The translations under genes and the position numbers were made by a program. A DNA stretch of 53,214 nt from UBA668 sp038234785 (GTDB lineage: Bacteria > Actinomycetota > Acidimicrobiia > Acidimicrobiales > Ilumatobacteraceae): positions 1-53,214 of the forward strand of contig JBBQTC010000018.1 in assembly GCA_038234785.1 (NCBI GenBank), in the 5' to 3' direction. The notes below the pieces were generated by a model. That model was not told the origin of the DNA. It saw only the letters and a list, made by a program, of their open reading frames with translations, and did not search any database. This document shows, piece after piece, positions 21,025 to 30,068 of this stretch (positions are counted from its first letter, which is position 1; each line of letters begins with the position of its first letter).

Positions 21025-21354
21025 ATGTCGATGCCACCGCCGCCGCCACCGAGCCCACCCTGGGGCTACCAGCCGTACGGGGCACCGATGCACACGAGAG
21101 AACACCCGCAGGGCACGACAGTCCTGGTGCTCGGCATCCTGTCGCTGGTCGTGTGTGGGCTGCTCGGTCCGGTCGCCTGGGGCATGGGCAACAGGGCGAT
21201 CAAGGAAATGGACGCCGAGCCGGGCGTGGTCTGGTCGAATCGCGGGAACGTCGCCGCCGGGCGGATCTGCGGGATGATCACGTCGATCATCCTCATCGTC
21301 GCCGCGGCAGCATTCGCCGTCGCCATCGTGGTCGCAGTGCTCGCCAACAACTGA
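21025..21354 (+). CDS. DUF4190-type small membrane protein
   Basis: A 109-residue protein with a Pro-rich N-terminus (MPPPPPPSPPWGYQPYG) and two membrane helices: TTVLVLGILSLVVCGLLGPVAW and ITSIILIVAAAAFAVAIV. Between them is the short GNRAIKEMDAEPG loop characteristic of DUF4190 proteins. Probably cytoplasmic-membrane located; function unknown. It follows the YihY-like gene by 44 bp and precedes pirin by 39 bp on the same strand. Confidence 0.7.
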   Translation: MSMPPPPPPSPPWGYQPYGAPMHTREHPQGTTVLVLGILSLVVCGLLGPVAWGMGNRAIKEMDAEPGVVWSNRGNVAAGRICGMITSIILIVAAAAFAVAIVVAVLANN

Positions 21355-21393
21355 CGACGGAATATGTTGCGCGCGCAACTTGTTCTGCGTGTC

Positions 21394-22245
21394 ATGACCA
21401 CCGCGACCGTCGCCCGCCAGATCCGAGCCCAGCAGGCCGTCGAAGGAGACGGCTTCGTGGTGCGCCGCCCGTTCCCGACCATGTCGTTGTCGCACCTCGA
21501 CCCCTTCCTGCTGTTCGACCACATGGGCCCCGTCGAGCACGAACCCGGAAAGGGTGTGGGCACCCCCTGGCACCCCCACCGGGGCTTTGAGACGGTCACC
21601 TACCTGCTCGAGGGCGACGCCGAGCACCGCGACTCGATGGGCAACCACGGGCACATGCGTGCCGGCGACACGCAATGGATGACGGCCGGATCCGGTGTCC
21701 TCCACAAGGAGGGTCCCAGCGCGGAGGCCCAGGCCACCGGAGGACGCACCCACGGTCTGCAGCTGTGGGTGAACCTGCCGGCCGCCGAGAAGATGACGGA
21801 ACCGAAGTATCAGGACCTGCGCGCGTCCGAGAACGCCCGACACGAGGAGTCGGGGGCCATGATCCGCGTCATCGCCGGCTCGTTGTTCGGACTGCATGGA
21901 CCGGGCAGCACGCACACCCCCATCTCCTACGCTCACGTCACCCTCGACGCTGATGCGTCCGTGCGTACCGACCTTCCGCAGGGCCACCGCGTCCTGCTCT
22001 ACCCGATGACCGGTGCAGTCGAGGTGGCCGGTACTCGCCTCGATGAAGGCGTGATGGCGGTCATCGACGGCGACGACCTGACCATCCGCGGGATGGCCGA
22101 GACGAGCGAGGTGATCCTGCTCACCGGCGAGCCCATCGGTGAGCCCGTTGCCCGTTACGGGCCGTTCGTGATGAACACCGAGGACGAGGTGCGCCAGGCG
22201 TTCCGCGACGTCGAGCGCGGCCTGTTCGGCGCACCCACGGACTGA
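21394..22245 (+). CDS. Pirin family protein
   Basis: A 283-residue bicupin. The N-terminal cupin contains the metal-binding HPHRGFETVTY motif (His pair near 56-58) and a further His/Glu set (HKEG), as in pirins that bind Fe or act as quercetin dioxygenases. The C-terminal pirin domain covers about 160-275 (MIRVIAGS...GPFVMNTEDEVRQA). Role in the cell is uncertain; some pirins are transcription cofactors or dioxygenases. The ATG at 21394 (MTTATVARQ) is preferred to an upstream ATG at 21364 that adds ten non-conserved residues. Confidence 0.9.
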   Translation: MTTATVARQIRAQQAVEGDGFVVRRPFPTMSLSHLDPFLLFDHMGPVEHEPGKGVGTPWHPHRGFETVTYLLEGDAEHRDSMGNHGHMRAGDTQWMTAGSGVLHKEGPSAEAQATGGRTHGLQLWVNLPAAEKMTEPKYQDLRASENARHEESGAMIRVIAGSLFGLHGPGSTHTPISYAHVTLDADASVRTDLPQGHRVLLYPMTGAVEVAGTRLDEGVMAVIDGDDLTIRGMAETSEVILLTGEPIGEPVARYGPFVMNTEDEVRQAFRDVERGLFGAPTD

Positions 22246-22251
22246 CAGGGC

Positions 22252-22584
22252 TCAGCCCGGCTCGGTGACCGACCAGCCGCGACGGACCAGCTCGTCGGCG
22301 AGCAACTGGGCTGGCATCCCGCGCAGCAGTTCGGCCTGAGCCGCAGACGCCTTGGCGTCCAGATCGGGCAGATCCGACTCGTCCTCGACCGGTTCGCCGT
22401 TGACGAGGCGATCGATCAGCGCCGAGGCCTCCTGCTTGGTGAACTTGCCCGACGCCTGCCGCTGGGTCAGGCCCAGCGGGCGACGGGCCTCACGGAAGCC
22501 GCCATGACCGGCCTTCTCCAGCAGCGCCTGGAGATAGGAGATCTGCTTCGCCGATGCCGGCGGGCCGGAGGCGCCCAGTGCCAT
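22252..22584 (-). CDS. Conserved hypothetical protein with KQ..YLQ..L / ASALIDRL motif
   Basis: A 110-residue soluble protein. SAKQISYLQALLEKAG and the later KFTKQEASALIDRLVNG form a helical motif seen in a range of small actinobacterial proteins and at the C-termini of some DNA-processing enzymes. Acidic middle, and a C-terminal helix (LLADELVRRGW). No catalytic motif; function unknown. It ends 7 bp from the convergent pirin stop and starts 2 bp after the tdk stop on the same strand, so it is probably the last gene of the tdk transcript. Confidence 0.65.
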   Translation of the reverse strand: MALGASGPPASAKQISYLQALLEKAGHGGFREARRPLGLTQRQASGKFTKQEASALIDRLVNGEPVEDESDLPDLDAKASAAQAELLRGMPAQLLADELVRRGWSVTEPG

Positions 22585-22586
22585 CG

Positions 22587-23189
22587 TCAGGATCCCAGTT
22601 CTCCACGGCGATAGTGGCCGCGGCAGAGCAGTTCGTAGCGCACGACGTCGCCGAACAGCGGTTGGGCAGCATGATCACCCGTGTCGCCGACCACGACGGT
22701 CTCGCCGACGTAGGTGATCTCGCCGTTCACCACGCGTGCGTTGTGGGTGGCTCGGGCGCCGCACCAGCAGCGTGCCTCCACCTGCATGGGGACACGCTCG
22801 TCGGCGATCTCCAGCAGGCGCTTCGTGCCCTCGAAGAGCTCGCCGCGAAAGTCGGTGATGAGTCCGAACGCGAAGACGTCGACCCCGAGGTCGTCGACCA
22901 CCCGTCCGAGTTGGTCGCACTGCTCGGCGCTGTAGAACTGGGCCTCGTCGCACACCATGTAGTGCAGGGGCCACGAATCCACCGCGAGTTTGTAGAGGTC
23001 GAGGTCGGGAACGACCTCGACGGCCTGCGCGGCGACCCCGAGGCGACTGGTGACCTGAGCTCCCTCCCGATCGAGCGTGGTGAGCAGGAGCCCGTAGAGG
23101 TCGCGACTGGCCAGGTTGTGGTGGATCTGGAGGGCCATGGTGCTCTTCCCCGAGCCCATGGTGCCGAAGCTGAAGCGCAGCGTTGCCAT
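22587..23189 (-). CDS. tdk: Thymidine kinase (type II)
   Basis: A 200-residue TK1-like kinase that phosphorylates deoxythymidine with ATP. P-loop GTMGSGKST near 9-17; DEAQF near 83-87 carries the Walker B/catalytic Glu; a Cys pair CWCGA and the terminal LCRGHY segment form the zinc-binding lasso, slightly variant from CxxC/CxxC. ATG 23189 is the start adjacent to the P-loop. Overlapping longer readings are antisense or out-of-frame. Nucleoside salvage, which fits with the ribonucleotide reductase elsewhere in the window. Confidence 0.92.
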   Translation of the reverse strand: MATLRFSFGTMGSGKSTMALQIHHNLASRDLYGLLLTTLDREGAQVTSRLGVAAQAVEVVPDLDLYKLAVDSWPLHYMVCDEAQFYSAEQCDQLGRVVDDLGVDVFAFGLITDFRGELFEGTKRLLEIADERVPMQVEARCWCGARATHNARVVNGEITYVGETVVVGDTGDHAAQPLFGDVVRYELLCRGHYRRGELGS

Positions 23190-23215
23190 GACGAGATGCG
23201 ACCCTACCCGCGCAG

Positions 23216-24694
23216 TCAGAGCATCGCCTGCACGCGCTCGATCGAGTCGGCCTCCGCGGCGGACTTGTCGGGGCGATAGCGGCGAACCCGGGCGAACCGC
23301 AGCGCCACTCCCCCGGGATACCTGGTGCTGCGCTGCACGCCGTCGAGCGCGATCTCGACGACCAACTCGGGCCGGACGTGCTGGACGTCGCCGGCTTCGG
23401 GCGCTCCGATCGCTCGCGCTTGCAGTTCGGCGGTCTGCCAACCAAGCAGTTCGTCCGTCAGCCCCTTGAACGTCTTGCCCACCATCACGAACGTGCCGTC
23501 GTCGCCCCTCGCCCCGAGGTGCAGGTTGCTCAACCAGCCGGTGCGGCGGCCGTGCCCCCACTCTGCCGCCAGCACGACGAGATCGAGCGTGTGCACCGGC
23601 TTCACCTTGCGCCAGGTCGCCCCCCGCCGACCTGCCTGATACGGCGAATCGAGCGACTTCACCATCACGCCCTCGTGTCCCGCGGCGATGGCCTCGACGG
23701 CGAAACGCTCCGCCACGACCGGGTCGGAGGTGTCGATCGTTCGAAGTCGAAGTGCGGCCGGAACGACGTCGGCCAGCACGCGTTTGCGCGAGGCGAGCGA
23801 CTCGTCGATCAGGGACACGCCGTCGAGGTGAAGGACATCGAAGAAGAAGGGACGGAGCACCGACGATCCGCGCATGGAGTCCTGGAACTTCAGCGGATCT
23901 CCGTCCTCGGTGAGGCCCACCGCCTCACCGTCGAGCACGAACGACCGGCTCGGGACGGCGAGGACGCCAGCTACGACATCAGGCACCCGCGCGGAGATCT
24001 CGTGGAGGCTGCGGGTGAAGACCCGCACCTCGTCGTCCTGGCGATGGACCTGGACGCGCGCTCCGTCGAGCTTCCACTCAACGCTCGCCGGACCCGTGAC
24101 ACCCAGCGCCTCGGTGACCGACGTCGCGGTACCGGCGAGCATCGGTTGCACGCCGACCAGCGGGGTGAGCCCGACGTCGAGCGATGCGCCGGAGAGAGCT
24201 CGCTGCGCGGCAGCCCCAAGATCTCCGAGGAGCATGGCCGCACGTCGCAGTTCGGCCGACGGCACCCCTGCCGCCTTGGCGACCGCGTCGGCGACGACGC
24301 CCTCGTTGGCACCTTGACGGAGTTCGCCACCGAGCAGACCGACGAGGTGTCGTTGCTCGTCGTCGGTGAGACGAGAGAACAGGTCGGCGAGGACGCGCTC
24401 GCGTTCTCGTTGCGAGCCCTCCCCCGCCATGGCACCCAGGCGCGACAGGACGCCGTCGAGTTCGCTCACGGACACCGTCGACTCGTCGGCCGGCGGTACC
24501 CGGGCGTCGCGGACGGTGGCCCACCCCACGCCGATTCGACCCTGGCGCGGCTCACCCACGAGGAAGCCGACGACGGTCGGGACGTCGTCGGGTGCCGCTG
24601 CACGCAGCACCGCCGCGAGTTCGGCCGTCTTCTCCGATCGCTTCGACGTGTGGGCGACCCGAGCGGAGACCTCGACGATCAGTCCGTAGCGCAC
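23216..24694 (-). CDS. ligB: ATP-dependent DNA ligase (LigB-like)
   Basis: A 492-residue ATP-dependent ligase, close in size to mycobacterial LigB. N-terminal DNA-binding region (~1-190), then nucleotidyltransferase motifs: I WKLDGARVQVH (Lys adenylation near 208), III SFVLDGEAVG, IV EGVMVKSL, and V TWRKVKP. The C-terminal OB domain ends at about 490 with FARVRRYRPDK. It seals nicks in duplex DNA with ATP; in actinobacteria it is usually accessory to the NAD-dependent LigA. GTG start at 24694 gives the family N-terminus (RYGLIVEVSARVAHTSKR). Confidence 0.92.
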   Translation of the reverse strand: MRYGLIVEVSARVAHTSKRSEKTAELAAVLRAAAPDDVPTVVGFLVGEPRQGRIGVGWATVRDARVPPADESTVSVSELDGVLSRLGAMAGEGSQRERERVLADLFSRLTDDEQRHLVGLLGGELRQGANEGVVADAVAKAAGVPSAELRRAAMLLGDLGAAAQRALSGASLDVGLTPLVGVQPMLAGTATSVTEALGVTGPASVEWKLDGARVQVHRQDDEVRVFTRSLHEISARVPDVVAGVLAVPSRSFVLDGEAVGLTEDGDPLKFQDSMRGSSVLRPFFFDVLHLDGVSLIDESLASRKRVLADVVPAALRLRTIDTSDPVVAERFAVEAIAAGHEGVMVKSLDSPYQAGRRGATWRKVKPVHTLDLVVLAAEWGHGRRTGWLSNLHLGARGDDGTFVMVGKTFKGLTDELLGWQTAELQARAIGAPEAGDVQHVRPELVVEIALDGVQRSTRYPGGVALRFARVRRYRPDKSAAEADSIERVQAML

Positions 24695-24728
24695 GGACCA
24701 TTTCTAGCCGCCGGCGGTGGCGTCCTGA

Positions 24729-25118
24729 TCAGATGCCGCGAAGGTTGTCGACCCGCTTGAAGTACTTGCGGGCGAACGCCAGCAGGTCGTCGACCTGCGG
24801 ATGGTCGAGCGTCTCGACCGCGACGACCAGGTCCGCGACCTGCGGGTGGCGGTGGTCGAGATCCTTCTTGAATGCCGTCTTGGCGTTGCCGGGACCGACG
24901 ATCAACACCTCGCGGGCATCGCCGATCGCGCCGACCACCGAATCGAAGAAGTCATGATCATCGGCTGCTTTGCCGCTGCCGGGAGTCCCGGACTTGCGGT
25001 GCAACTGCCGTTGCTCGGTGTCGCTGGCCACGAAGTGGACGTGATCCTTGTCGACCGAGAAGTCGATGACGACGGCTCGCAGGTGATCGAGCCACACGAC
25101 GGCATGCTGGAACGACAT
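24729..25118 (-). CDS. eRF1-domain-3-like 'translational machinery' family protein
   Basis: A 129-residue small protein. The start MSFQHAVVWLDHLRAVVIDF and the end VLIVGPGNAKTAFKKDL...HPQVADLVVAVETLDHP resemble the stand-alone eRF1 domain-3 / translational-machinery protein family, whose role is not known. Well supported start: AGGGGGCCGGAA lies directly upstream of ATG 25118. Predicted alpha/beta cytoplasmic protein. Follows (downstream of) no obvious partner; the ligase gene lies 34 bp beyond its stop. Confidence 0.7.
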   Translation of the reverse strand: MSFQHAVVWLDHLRAVVIDFSVDKDHVHFVASDTEQRQLHRKSGTPGSGKAADDHDFFDSVVGAIGDAREVLIVGPGNAKTAFKKDLDHRHPQVADLVVAVETLDHPQVDDLLAFARKYFKRVDNLRGI

Positions 25119-25251
25119 TTCCGGCCCCCTTCGGCGAGCGGCTCGAGTGTCGCTCGCTCTGAGGATCACGGTACGGCCGCGCATCCGACGTCAACCCGGG
25201 ACCTTGGTCACACGGCCAGGGACCTCCGTCCATGTCGCCGACGCGGCGAGG

Positions 25252-26220
25252 TCACGCCGTGATCGAGGTGAAGATGCCTCTCGCCTTGAGGTGGGGCAGG
25301 AAGGCCTCGTCGTACGCGTCGCCCGGGTACTGGCGCACGAGATCGTCGAGGGCCACGGCATCGTCGCCGATGAGAATCCGCCAGTCGCCGTTGCGGACGC
25401 CGTCGAGGATGACGGTGGCCGCCTGTGCGGCCGTGGTGGGCGCGTCGTCGCGGAACATCTCGGCCTGCATCTGCATGCCGAGCCGCAGATCGTCGTCGCT
25501 GGCAGCGCTGACATCGAGCCCGCGCTGCGCAAGTCGCTCTCGAACCTCGGCGAGTTGGTCCGCGGTCATCTCCTTGGGCTCACGGTGGAAGAACTTGCCC
25601 GAGTTGATGACGATCGACGTCCCGATGTGGCCCGGCATCACCACGGATGCCTTGATGTGCGGCGCGTTGAGACGCAGGTCAGTGATGAGCGCCTCGGTGA
25701 AGCCCTTCACGGCGAACTTCGCTGCGCTGTATGCCGTGTGCGGCACGTTGGGGCCGAGCGAGGCCCAGAACCCGTTCACGCTGCTGGTGTTGACGATGTG
25801 CCCTTCGGGGCTGGCGAGCAGCAACGGCATGAAGGTCCGCGTGCCCAGGTACACGCCGCCCCAGCACACGTTGAACGTCGTCTCCCACTCCTCACGCGGG
25901 TCGACCACGAAGCTCCCGGCGCCACCGATCCCGGCGTTGTTGAACAGCAGGTGGATGTGGTCGATCGCGTGCTCGGTGACCACCGCGTCCCGGAAGGCGA
26001 GCAACTGGGCCTCTTGCGACACATCGGCCACGAACGTGGTGACACGCGTCCCGTCAGGTGAACCCGCCCTGCACAGCTCGACAGTCTCCGCCATGTTCTC
26101 GGACGAGACGTCGCACATCGCCACATGACACCCTTCGGCGCTCAGTTGGCGAGCAAGCTCTCGACCCATTCCCGTGCCGCCGCCGGTCACGACGGCGGTG
26201 CGTCCTTCGAAGTGTTCCAT
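25252..26220 (-). CDS. Short-chain dehydrogenase/reductase (SDR)
   Basis: A 322-residue classical SDR. Cofactor motif TGGGTGMG near 11-18, NNAG near 93-96, catalytic Ser in NTSSVNGF near 146, and YSAAK near 167-171. The C-terminal extension (~230-322) is longer than usual. Probably an NAD(P)-dependent alcohol/ketone oxidoreductase; substrate unknown. ATG 26220 (MEHFEGRT) is preferred over a GTG six bases upstream. Divergent from the DUF1697 gene. Confidence 0.88.
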   Translation of the reverse strand: MEHFEGRTAVVTGGGTGMGRELARQLSAEGCHVAMCDVSSENMAETVELCRAGSPDGTRVTTFVADVSQEAQLLAFRDAVVTEHAIDHIHLLFNNAGIGGAGSFVVDPREEWETTFNVCWGGVYLGTRTFMPLLLASPEGHIVNTSSVNGFWASLGPNVPHTAYSAAKFAVKGFTEALITDLRLNAPHIKASVVMPGHIGTSIVINSGKFFHREPKEMTADQLAEVRERLAQRGLDVSAASDDDLRLGMQMQAEMFRDDAPTTAAQAATVILDGVRNGDWRILIGDDAVALDDLVRQYPGDAYDEAFLPHLKARGIFTSITA

Positions 26221-26297
26221 CGACACAGGTTGGCAGCTGAGCGACGGCGCATTCGCACTCTGCGCACCGCCTCGCGGGTGTCTGCGACACTGGTGAG

Positions 26298-26810
26298 ATG
26301 CCGCGCTACGTCGCCTTCCTCGGTGGGATCAACGTCGGAGGCCACCGGGTCACCATGGACCGCTTGCGCAGCGTGGTCGGTGGTCTGGGGTTCACCGACG
26401 TCTCGACGTACATCGCCAGCGGCAACGTCATGTTCACCGCGCCTCGGCGACGCGACCTCGACGACACCATCGCTCGCCACCTCGGCGAGCAACTCGGCTG
26501 GCCGGTGCCCACCTACGTCCGCACGGCGGCAGAGGTGATCGCCGCAGTCGATCTGCGACCCTTCGGCGAGATCCCCGACGGCGTGACCCACATGGTGGGC
26601 TTGTGCCGCACCCGACCCGACCGGGCGGTCGAACAATTGTCGAACGATGTCGACACCTTCGAAGTGCACGGACCGGACCTGCACTGGCGAATCGAAGGAG
26701 GCCTGATGTCCTCGACCGTCAAGCTCTCACAGTTGACCAAGTTGCTCGGGCAGCCGTGCACGACGCGCAACACCAAGGGCCTCGGCAAGCTGGCGGACCT
26801 GCTGCGCTGA
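26298..26810 (+). CDS. DUF1697 family protein
   Basis: A 170-residue DUF1697 protein: MPRYVAFLGGINVGGHRVTM followed by TYIASGNVMFT and ending SSTVKLSQLTKLLGQPCTTRNTKGL (a TxRN motif). These three blocks define the family, which has structures but no known activity. Cytoplasmic. Stands alone between a divergent SDR and a convergent crotonase; a strong hairpin follows its stop. Confidence 0.9.
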   Translation: MPRYVAFLGGINVGGHRVTMDRLRSVVGGLGFTDVSTYIASGNVMFTAPRRRDLDDTIARHLGEQLGWPVPTYVRTAAEVIAAVDLRPFGEIPDGVTHMVGLCRTRPDRAVEQLSNDVDTFEVHGPDLHWRIEGGLMSSTVKLSQLTKLLGQPCTTRNTKGLGKLADLLR

Positions 26811-26832
26811 GGCAGTTCGGGTGCGACACCGG

Positions 26833-26881
26833 ATCGCAGGCCCCGAACCATGCCAGGTGGGCATCCTTTCGGGCCTGCGAT
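26833..26881. terminator. Long intergenic hairpin, probable bidirectional terminator
   Basis: Left arm ATCGCAGGCCCCGAA (26833-26847) pairs with TTTCGGGCCTGCGAT (26867-26881), 13-14 base pairs with a one-base offset. An inner ATGCC/GGCAT pair is possible. It lies between the convergent DUF1697 (stop 26810) and crotonase (stop 26894) genes. The right arm plus five bases is identical to 28-47. Confidence 0.6.
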
Positions 26882-26893
26882 GCCGAACGACGG

Positions 26894-27622
26894 TCAGCCC
26901 GCGACCGGGGCGGAGCCGGATTCGCGGTCGGCCGTGATCTGTGCGGCCATCCGTCGCAGCACCGAACCGCGCAGCGACAGCACCGTGCCTGCGTAGGCGC
27001 GTCCGTTGAGCCCGGCCAGCACGGAGGCCCGGGCGATCGACACATCGAGCAGGTCCGCCTCGGCGACGACCTCGTCCAGGAAGCCCGATTGCGCCGCGCC
27101 CTTCGCATCTGTCACGACCGAGTTGGCGACCACCAACTGGAGGTGACGGCGACTGAGCCGCTCCTGCGCGATCGTGATCGCCCAGTCGGGCAGGACCATT
27201 CCGATGGCGACCTCGTTGAGGCCGATCTTGCAGTCGATGTCGGCGCCGATTCGCAGGTCGCATCCGAGCAGCAACAACGCACCTGCGGCGAGCGCGTGAC
27301 CCGTGCACGCGGCGACGACCGGTATGGATGAGCCGTAGAGCCGTCGAACGAGGTCGCCGCCGTCGCTGACCAAGGAGGCGACCGCGGACAGGTCACCGCC
27401 ACGCATCACGTTCAGGTCGAAGCCTGCCGAGAACCTGCCGGGGCGGCCGTGGAGGACCACTGCGCCGATCGTGGAATCTGCTTCGGCCTGATCCACGGCT
27501 CCGATGATCGCGGCGATCGCCGCGGTCGACAACGCATTCGCCTTGCCGTCGTCGACATGGACGACCATCACGGCGTCGAGGATCTCGGTGGTGACGATCG
27601 AGTCGGGCTGCGCTTCACTCAT
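26894..27622 (-). CDS. Enoyl-CoA hydratase/isomerase (crotonase) family protein
   Basis: A 242-residue crotonase-fold protein. Oxyanion-hole segments FSAGFDL near 64-70 and CTGHALAAGALL near 106-117 are clear. The region of the usual hydratase catalytic Glu pair reads GLNEVAIGM, so one Glu is retained and hydration versus isomerisation or hydrolysis cannot be decided. ATG at 27622. Divergent from the serine hydrolase with a 33-bp gap. Paralogue of 58-837; both have the same 20-base motif beyond the stop. Confidence 0.88.
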   Translation of the reverse strand: MSEAQPDSIVTTEILDAVMVVHVDDGKANALSTAAIAAIIGAVDQAEADSTIGAVVLHGRPGRFSAGFDLNVMRGGDLSAVASLVSDGGDLVRRLYGSSIPVVAACTGHALAAGALLLLGCDLRIGADIDCKIGLNEVAIGMVLPDWAITIAQERLSRRHLQLVVANSVVTDAKGAAQSGFLDEVVAEADLLDVSIARASVLAGLNGRAYAGTVLSLRGSVLRRMAAQITADRESGSAPVAG

Positions 27623-27655
27623 GGCCGAACCCTACGACAGTGGCAAACTGCCGCC

Positions 27656-28789
27656 ATGAGCGCGCCGATCGCTGGATGGTGCCATCCCGACTTCGAGGTC
27701 GTGCGTACGGCGTTCGAGCAGAACTTCTCCGAGCGCGGCGAGGTCGGCGCGGCGGTCAGCGTGATCGTCGACGGGACGTGCGTGGTCGACCTGGTCGGTG
27801 GATGGGCCGACGAGGCGCGCACACGACCCTGGGCGCCGGACACGCTCGTCAACTTCTACTCCGTGGGCAAGGCCCTCGTCGCACTGCTCGCGCTCCAGTT
27901 GATCGACGATGGTCGCCTCGGCCTCGACGACCCGATCGCCGGCGTGTGGCCCGAGTTCGCCGTCGGTGGCAAGCAGCGCGCCACGATCCGCCACGCACTC
28001 AGCCACCAGGCGGGAGTACCGGCCATCCGGGAACGTCTCACCAACGCCGACCTCTGGAACTGGGAGCGGATGACTTCCGCTCTGGCGGCGACCGAGGCGT
28101 GGTTCGAGCCGGGCTCGAGGATCACGTACCACACGAACACCTACGGCCATCTGGTGGGTGAGATCGTCCGCCGCGTGACGGGTCAGATGCCGGGCGAACG
28201 CCTCCGCCAGGTCGCGGGCCCGATCGACGCCGACCTGTGGTGGGGAGTTCCGGTCGACCAACAGCATCGGTGCGCCGACGTGATCTGGGCGCCCACCGGT
28301 CCGAGCGGACCGGTCGATCTCGATGCTCTGGACGACGACGCCTACATGGTGTTCGGCGGCTACTTCAACCCTCCCGGGTACGCCTCGGTGGGCGTCGTCA
28401 ACACCCCCGAGTGGCGCTCGGCGCAAGTCCCGTCCACGAACGGCCACGGGTCCGCGACCGGTCTCGCGCGGCTGTACGCCGCGCTGGCCGAGAATGGTCG
28501 GCTCCTCTCCAGTGCCGTGCTCGCCGAAGCGACACGGGTCCAGGCGCAGGGGCCCTGCCCGGTGCTGGGCGAGGACATCGCGATCGGACTCGGGTTCGTG
28601 CCGACCAGTGCTCGTCGTCCACTCGGTACCAGCACCCGTTCGTTCGGCCACTTCGGCACGGGTGGGGCGCTCGGGTTCGGCGACCCTGACCGACGCCTCG
28701 GCTTCGGCTACGTGATGAACCACGTCATCCCTCGGTGGCAGAGCACGCGCAACCGAGCGCTGATCGACGCCGTGTACTCCGTCGTCTGA
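27656..28789 (+). CDS. Serine hydrolase, beta-lactamase class C-like (EstB type)
   Basis: A 377-residue protein of the beta-lactamase/penicillin-binding fold. Catalytic SxxK is SVGK near 68-71, the second motif is YHTNTYG (Tyr near 159; variant of YxN), and the third, usually KTG/HxG, reads GHFGTGG near 330. No signal peptide, so it is cytoplasmic, and esterase or peptidase activity is more likely than beta-lactam resistance. ATG 27656. Longer upstream readings are antisense to the crotonase gene. Confidence 0.85.
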   Translation: MSAPIAGWCHPDFEVVRTAFEQNFSERGEVGAAVSVIVDGTCVVDLVGGWADEARTRPWAPDTLVNFYSVGKALVALLALQLIDDGRLGLDDPIAGVWPEFAVGGKQRATIRHALSHQAGVPAIRERLTNADLWNWERMTSALAATEAWFEPGSRITYHTNTYGHLVGEIVRRVTGQMPGERLRQVAGPIDADLWWGVPVDQQHRCADVIWAPTGPSGPVDLDALDDDAYMVFGGYFNPPGYASVGVVNTPEWRSAQVPSTNGHGSATGLARLYAALAENGRLLSSAVLAEATRVQAQGPCPVLGEDIAIGLGFVPTSARRPLGTSTRSFGHFGTGGALGFGDPDRRLGFGYVMNHVIPRWQSTRNRALIDAVYSVV

Positions 28790-28844
28790 CGAGCACGGTG
28801 TGACGGGTCCGGCGCCGACCCGGGCGGTACGGTTCGCCGCGACG

Positions 28845-29984
28845 ATGACGACACCCAACGACCATCCCACCCACTCGCCGACGACCCTGATGTCACGACG
28901 CCAACTGCTGGCGCTCGCCGGCGGCGTGGCGATCGTAAGCGCATGCAGCGGGGGCTCCACCTCGGCGGACACCTCGCTGCCGACGACGGCACCGGCGTCC
29001 TCCACCACCACCACGTCGACCACCACGACGGTTCCGGTCACGACCACGACCACGATCCCGGCGACGACCACCACGATCCCGGCGCCCGTCGAGCCACTGA
29101 CCGGATTGCCCCTCACCGACCCGACCCTGCCGGCGCGTGTGGCCCTCGTTGTCAAGGTGAGCAACGACAAGGGTGCGCGGCCCCAAACCGGCCTCAACGA
29201 CGCCGACATCGTCCTCGAGGCATGGGGTGCTGGACCGACCCGGTTCGCCACGGTCTGGCACAGCCGCGACCTCGACTTCGTCGGCCCCATCCGGTCGTGT
29301 CGAGAGCAGGATGTGAACCTCGTCGGCGAGTTCAATCGAGCCGTGTTCGCCTGCTCGGGCGGCAACCCGGGCAACATCGCCCTGGTCCGCAATTCCGACA
29401 TGCTGCTGATCACCGAAGGCAAGGGCCCGGGTTGGGAGCTCGACCCGCACCGCAAACGCCCGCACAAGACGCACGCCAACACGGCCCTTCTGCGATCCAA
29501 CGCCGGACCGGACCGCACCGGGCCGAGCCAGCAGTACCGGTATCGCGGCCAGGGTGTCCCTGCGCTGTCGGGTGAGCGGATGACCGGGTTCGACCTGCAG
29601 ATCCAGCAGGTCTTCGTGCAATGGCGCTACGACCCCACGACGAGCGCCTATCTCCGTCACCAGGATGGGCATCCGCACCTCCTCGAGAACGGGCAGCAGG
29701 TCTCCACCGACAACGTGGTGATCGCCTGGCTCGACTACTACCCGAGTCACACCGACGCGCGGTCACCCGACGGCGTCACCACCGGTTCGCACACCGCGAC
29801 CGTCTTCACCGGGGGTCGGATGATCACCGGCACCTGGGCCCGAGCGAGCCGGCTCGATCCGTTCACCCTCACGGACGCCGCCGGGGCACCGATCCTGCTC
29901 ACGCCGGGGCGGACGTTCTTCGAACTGCCCAACAGCGGCGACGGCTCCTTCGTCGGCAACGACTCGTTCACCGCCGTGGTCTGA
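28845..29984 (+). CDS. DUF3048 lipoprotein (YerB-like)
   Basis: A 379-residue exported protein. SRRQLLALAGGVAIVSAC looks like a twin-arginine-type lipoprotein signal (lipobox VSAC, Cys ~34). A low-complexity Thr-rich linker (STTTTSTTTTVPVTTTT) follows to ~85. The DUF3048 domain spans ~90-375: LVVKVSNDKGARPQTGL, VGPIRSCREQD, YRGQGVPALSG, and a C-terminal block SHTATVFTGGRMITGTW. YerB-type proteins are extracytoplasmic with unknown activity. Start could also be ATG 28890. The preceding serine hydrolase gene ends 55 bp upstream. Confidence 0.85.
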   Translation: MTTPNDHPTHSPTTLMSRRQLLALAGGVAIVSACSGGSTSADTSLPTTAPASSTTTTSTTTTVPVTTTTTIPATTTTIPAPVEPLTGLPLTDPTLPARVALVVKVSNDKGARPQTGLNDADIVLEAWGAGPTRFATVWHSRDLDFVGPIRSCREQDVNLVGEFNRAVFACSGGNPGNIALVRNSDMLLITEGKGPGWELDPHRKRPHKTHANTALLRSNAGPDRTGPSQQYRYRGQGVPALSGERMTGFDLQIQQVFVQWRYDPTTSAYLRHQDGHPHLLENGQQVSTDNVVIAWLDYYPSHTDARSPDGVTTGSHTATVFTGGRMITGTWARASRLDPFTLTDAAGAPILLTPGRTFFELPNSGDGSFVGNDSFTAVV

Positions 29985-30000
29985 ACCTGAGCGGTGCGAC

Positions 30001-30068
30001 CGCCCCGCCCACGTTCCGACAGGCCGCCCCGCCCACGTTCCGACAGGCTGCCCCGCCCACGTTCCGGT
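30001..30068. repeat. 24-bp tandem repeat, 2.8 copies
   Basis: Units CCGCCCCGCCCACGTTCCGACAGG (24 bp; written here as CCGCCCCGCCCACG then TTCCGACAGG) at 30001-30024 and 30025-30048 are identical. A third, diverged copy starting CTGCCCCGCCCACGTTCC runs 30049-30068. It lies downstream of the DUF3048 stop and runs into the palindrome at 30068-30105. Confidence 0.8.
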
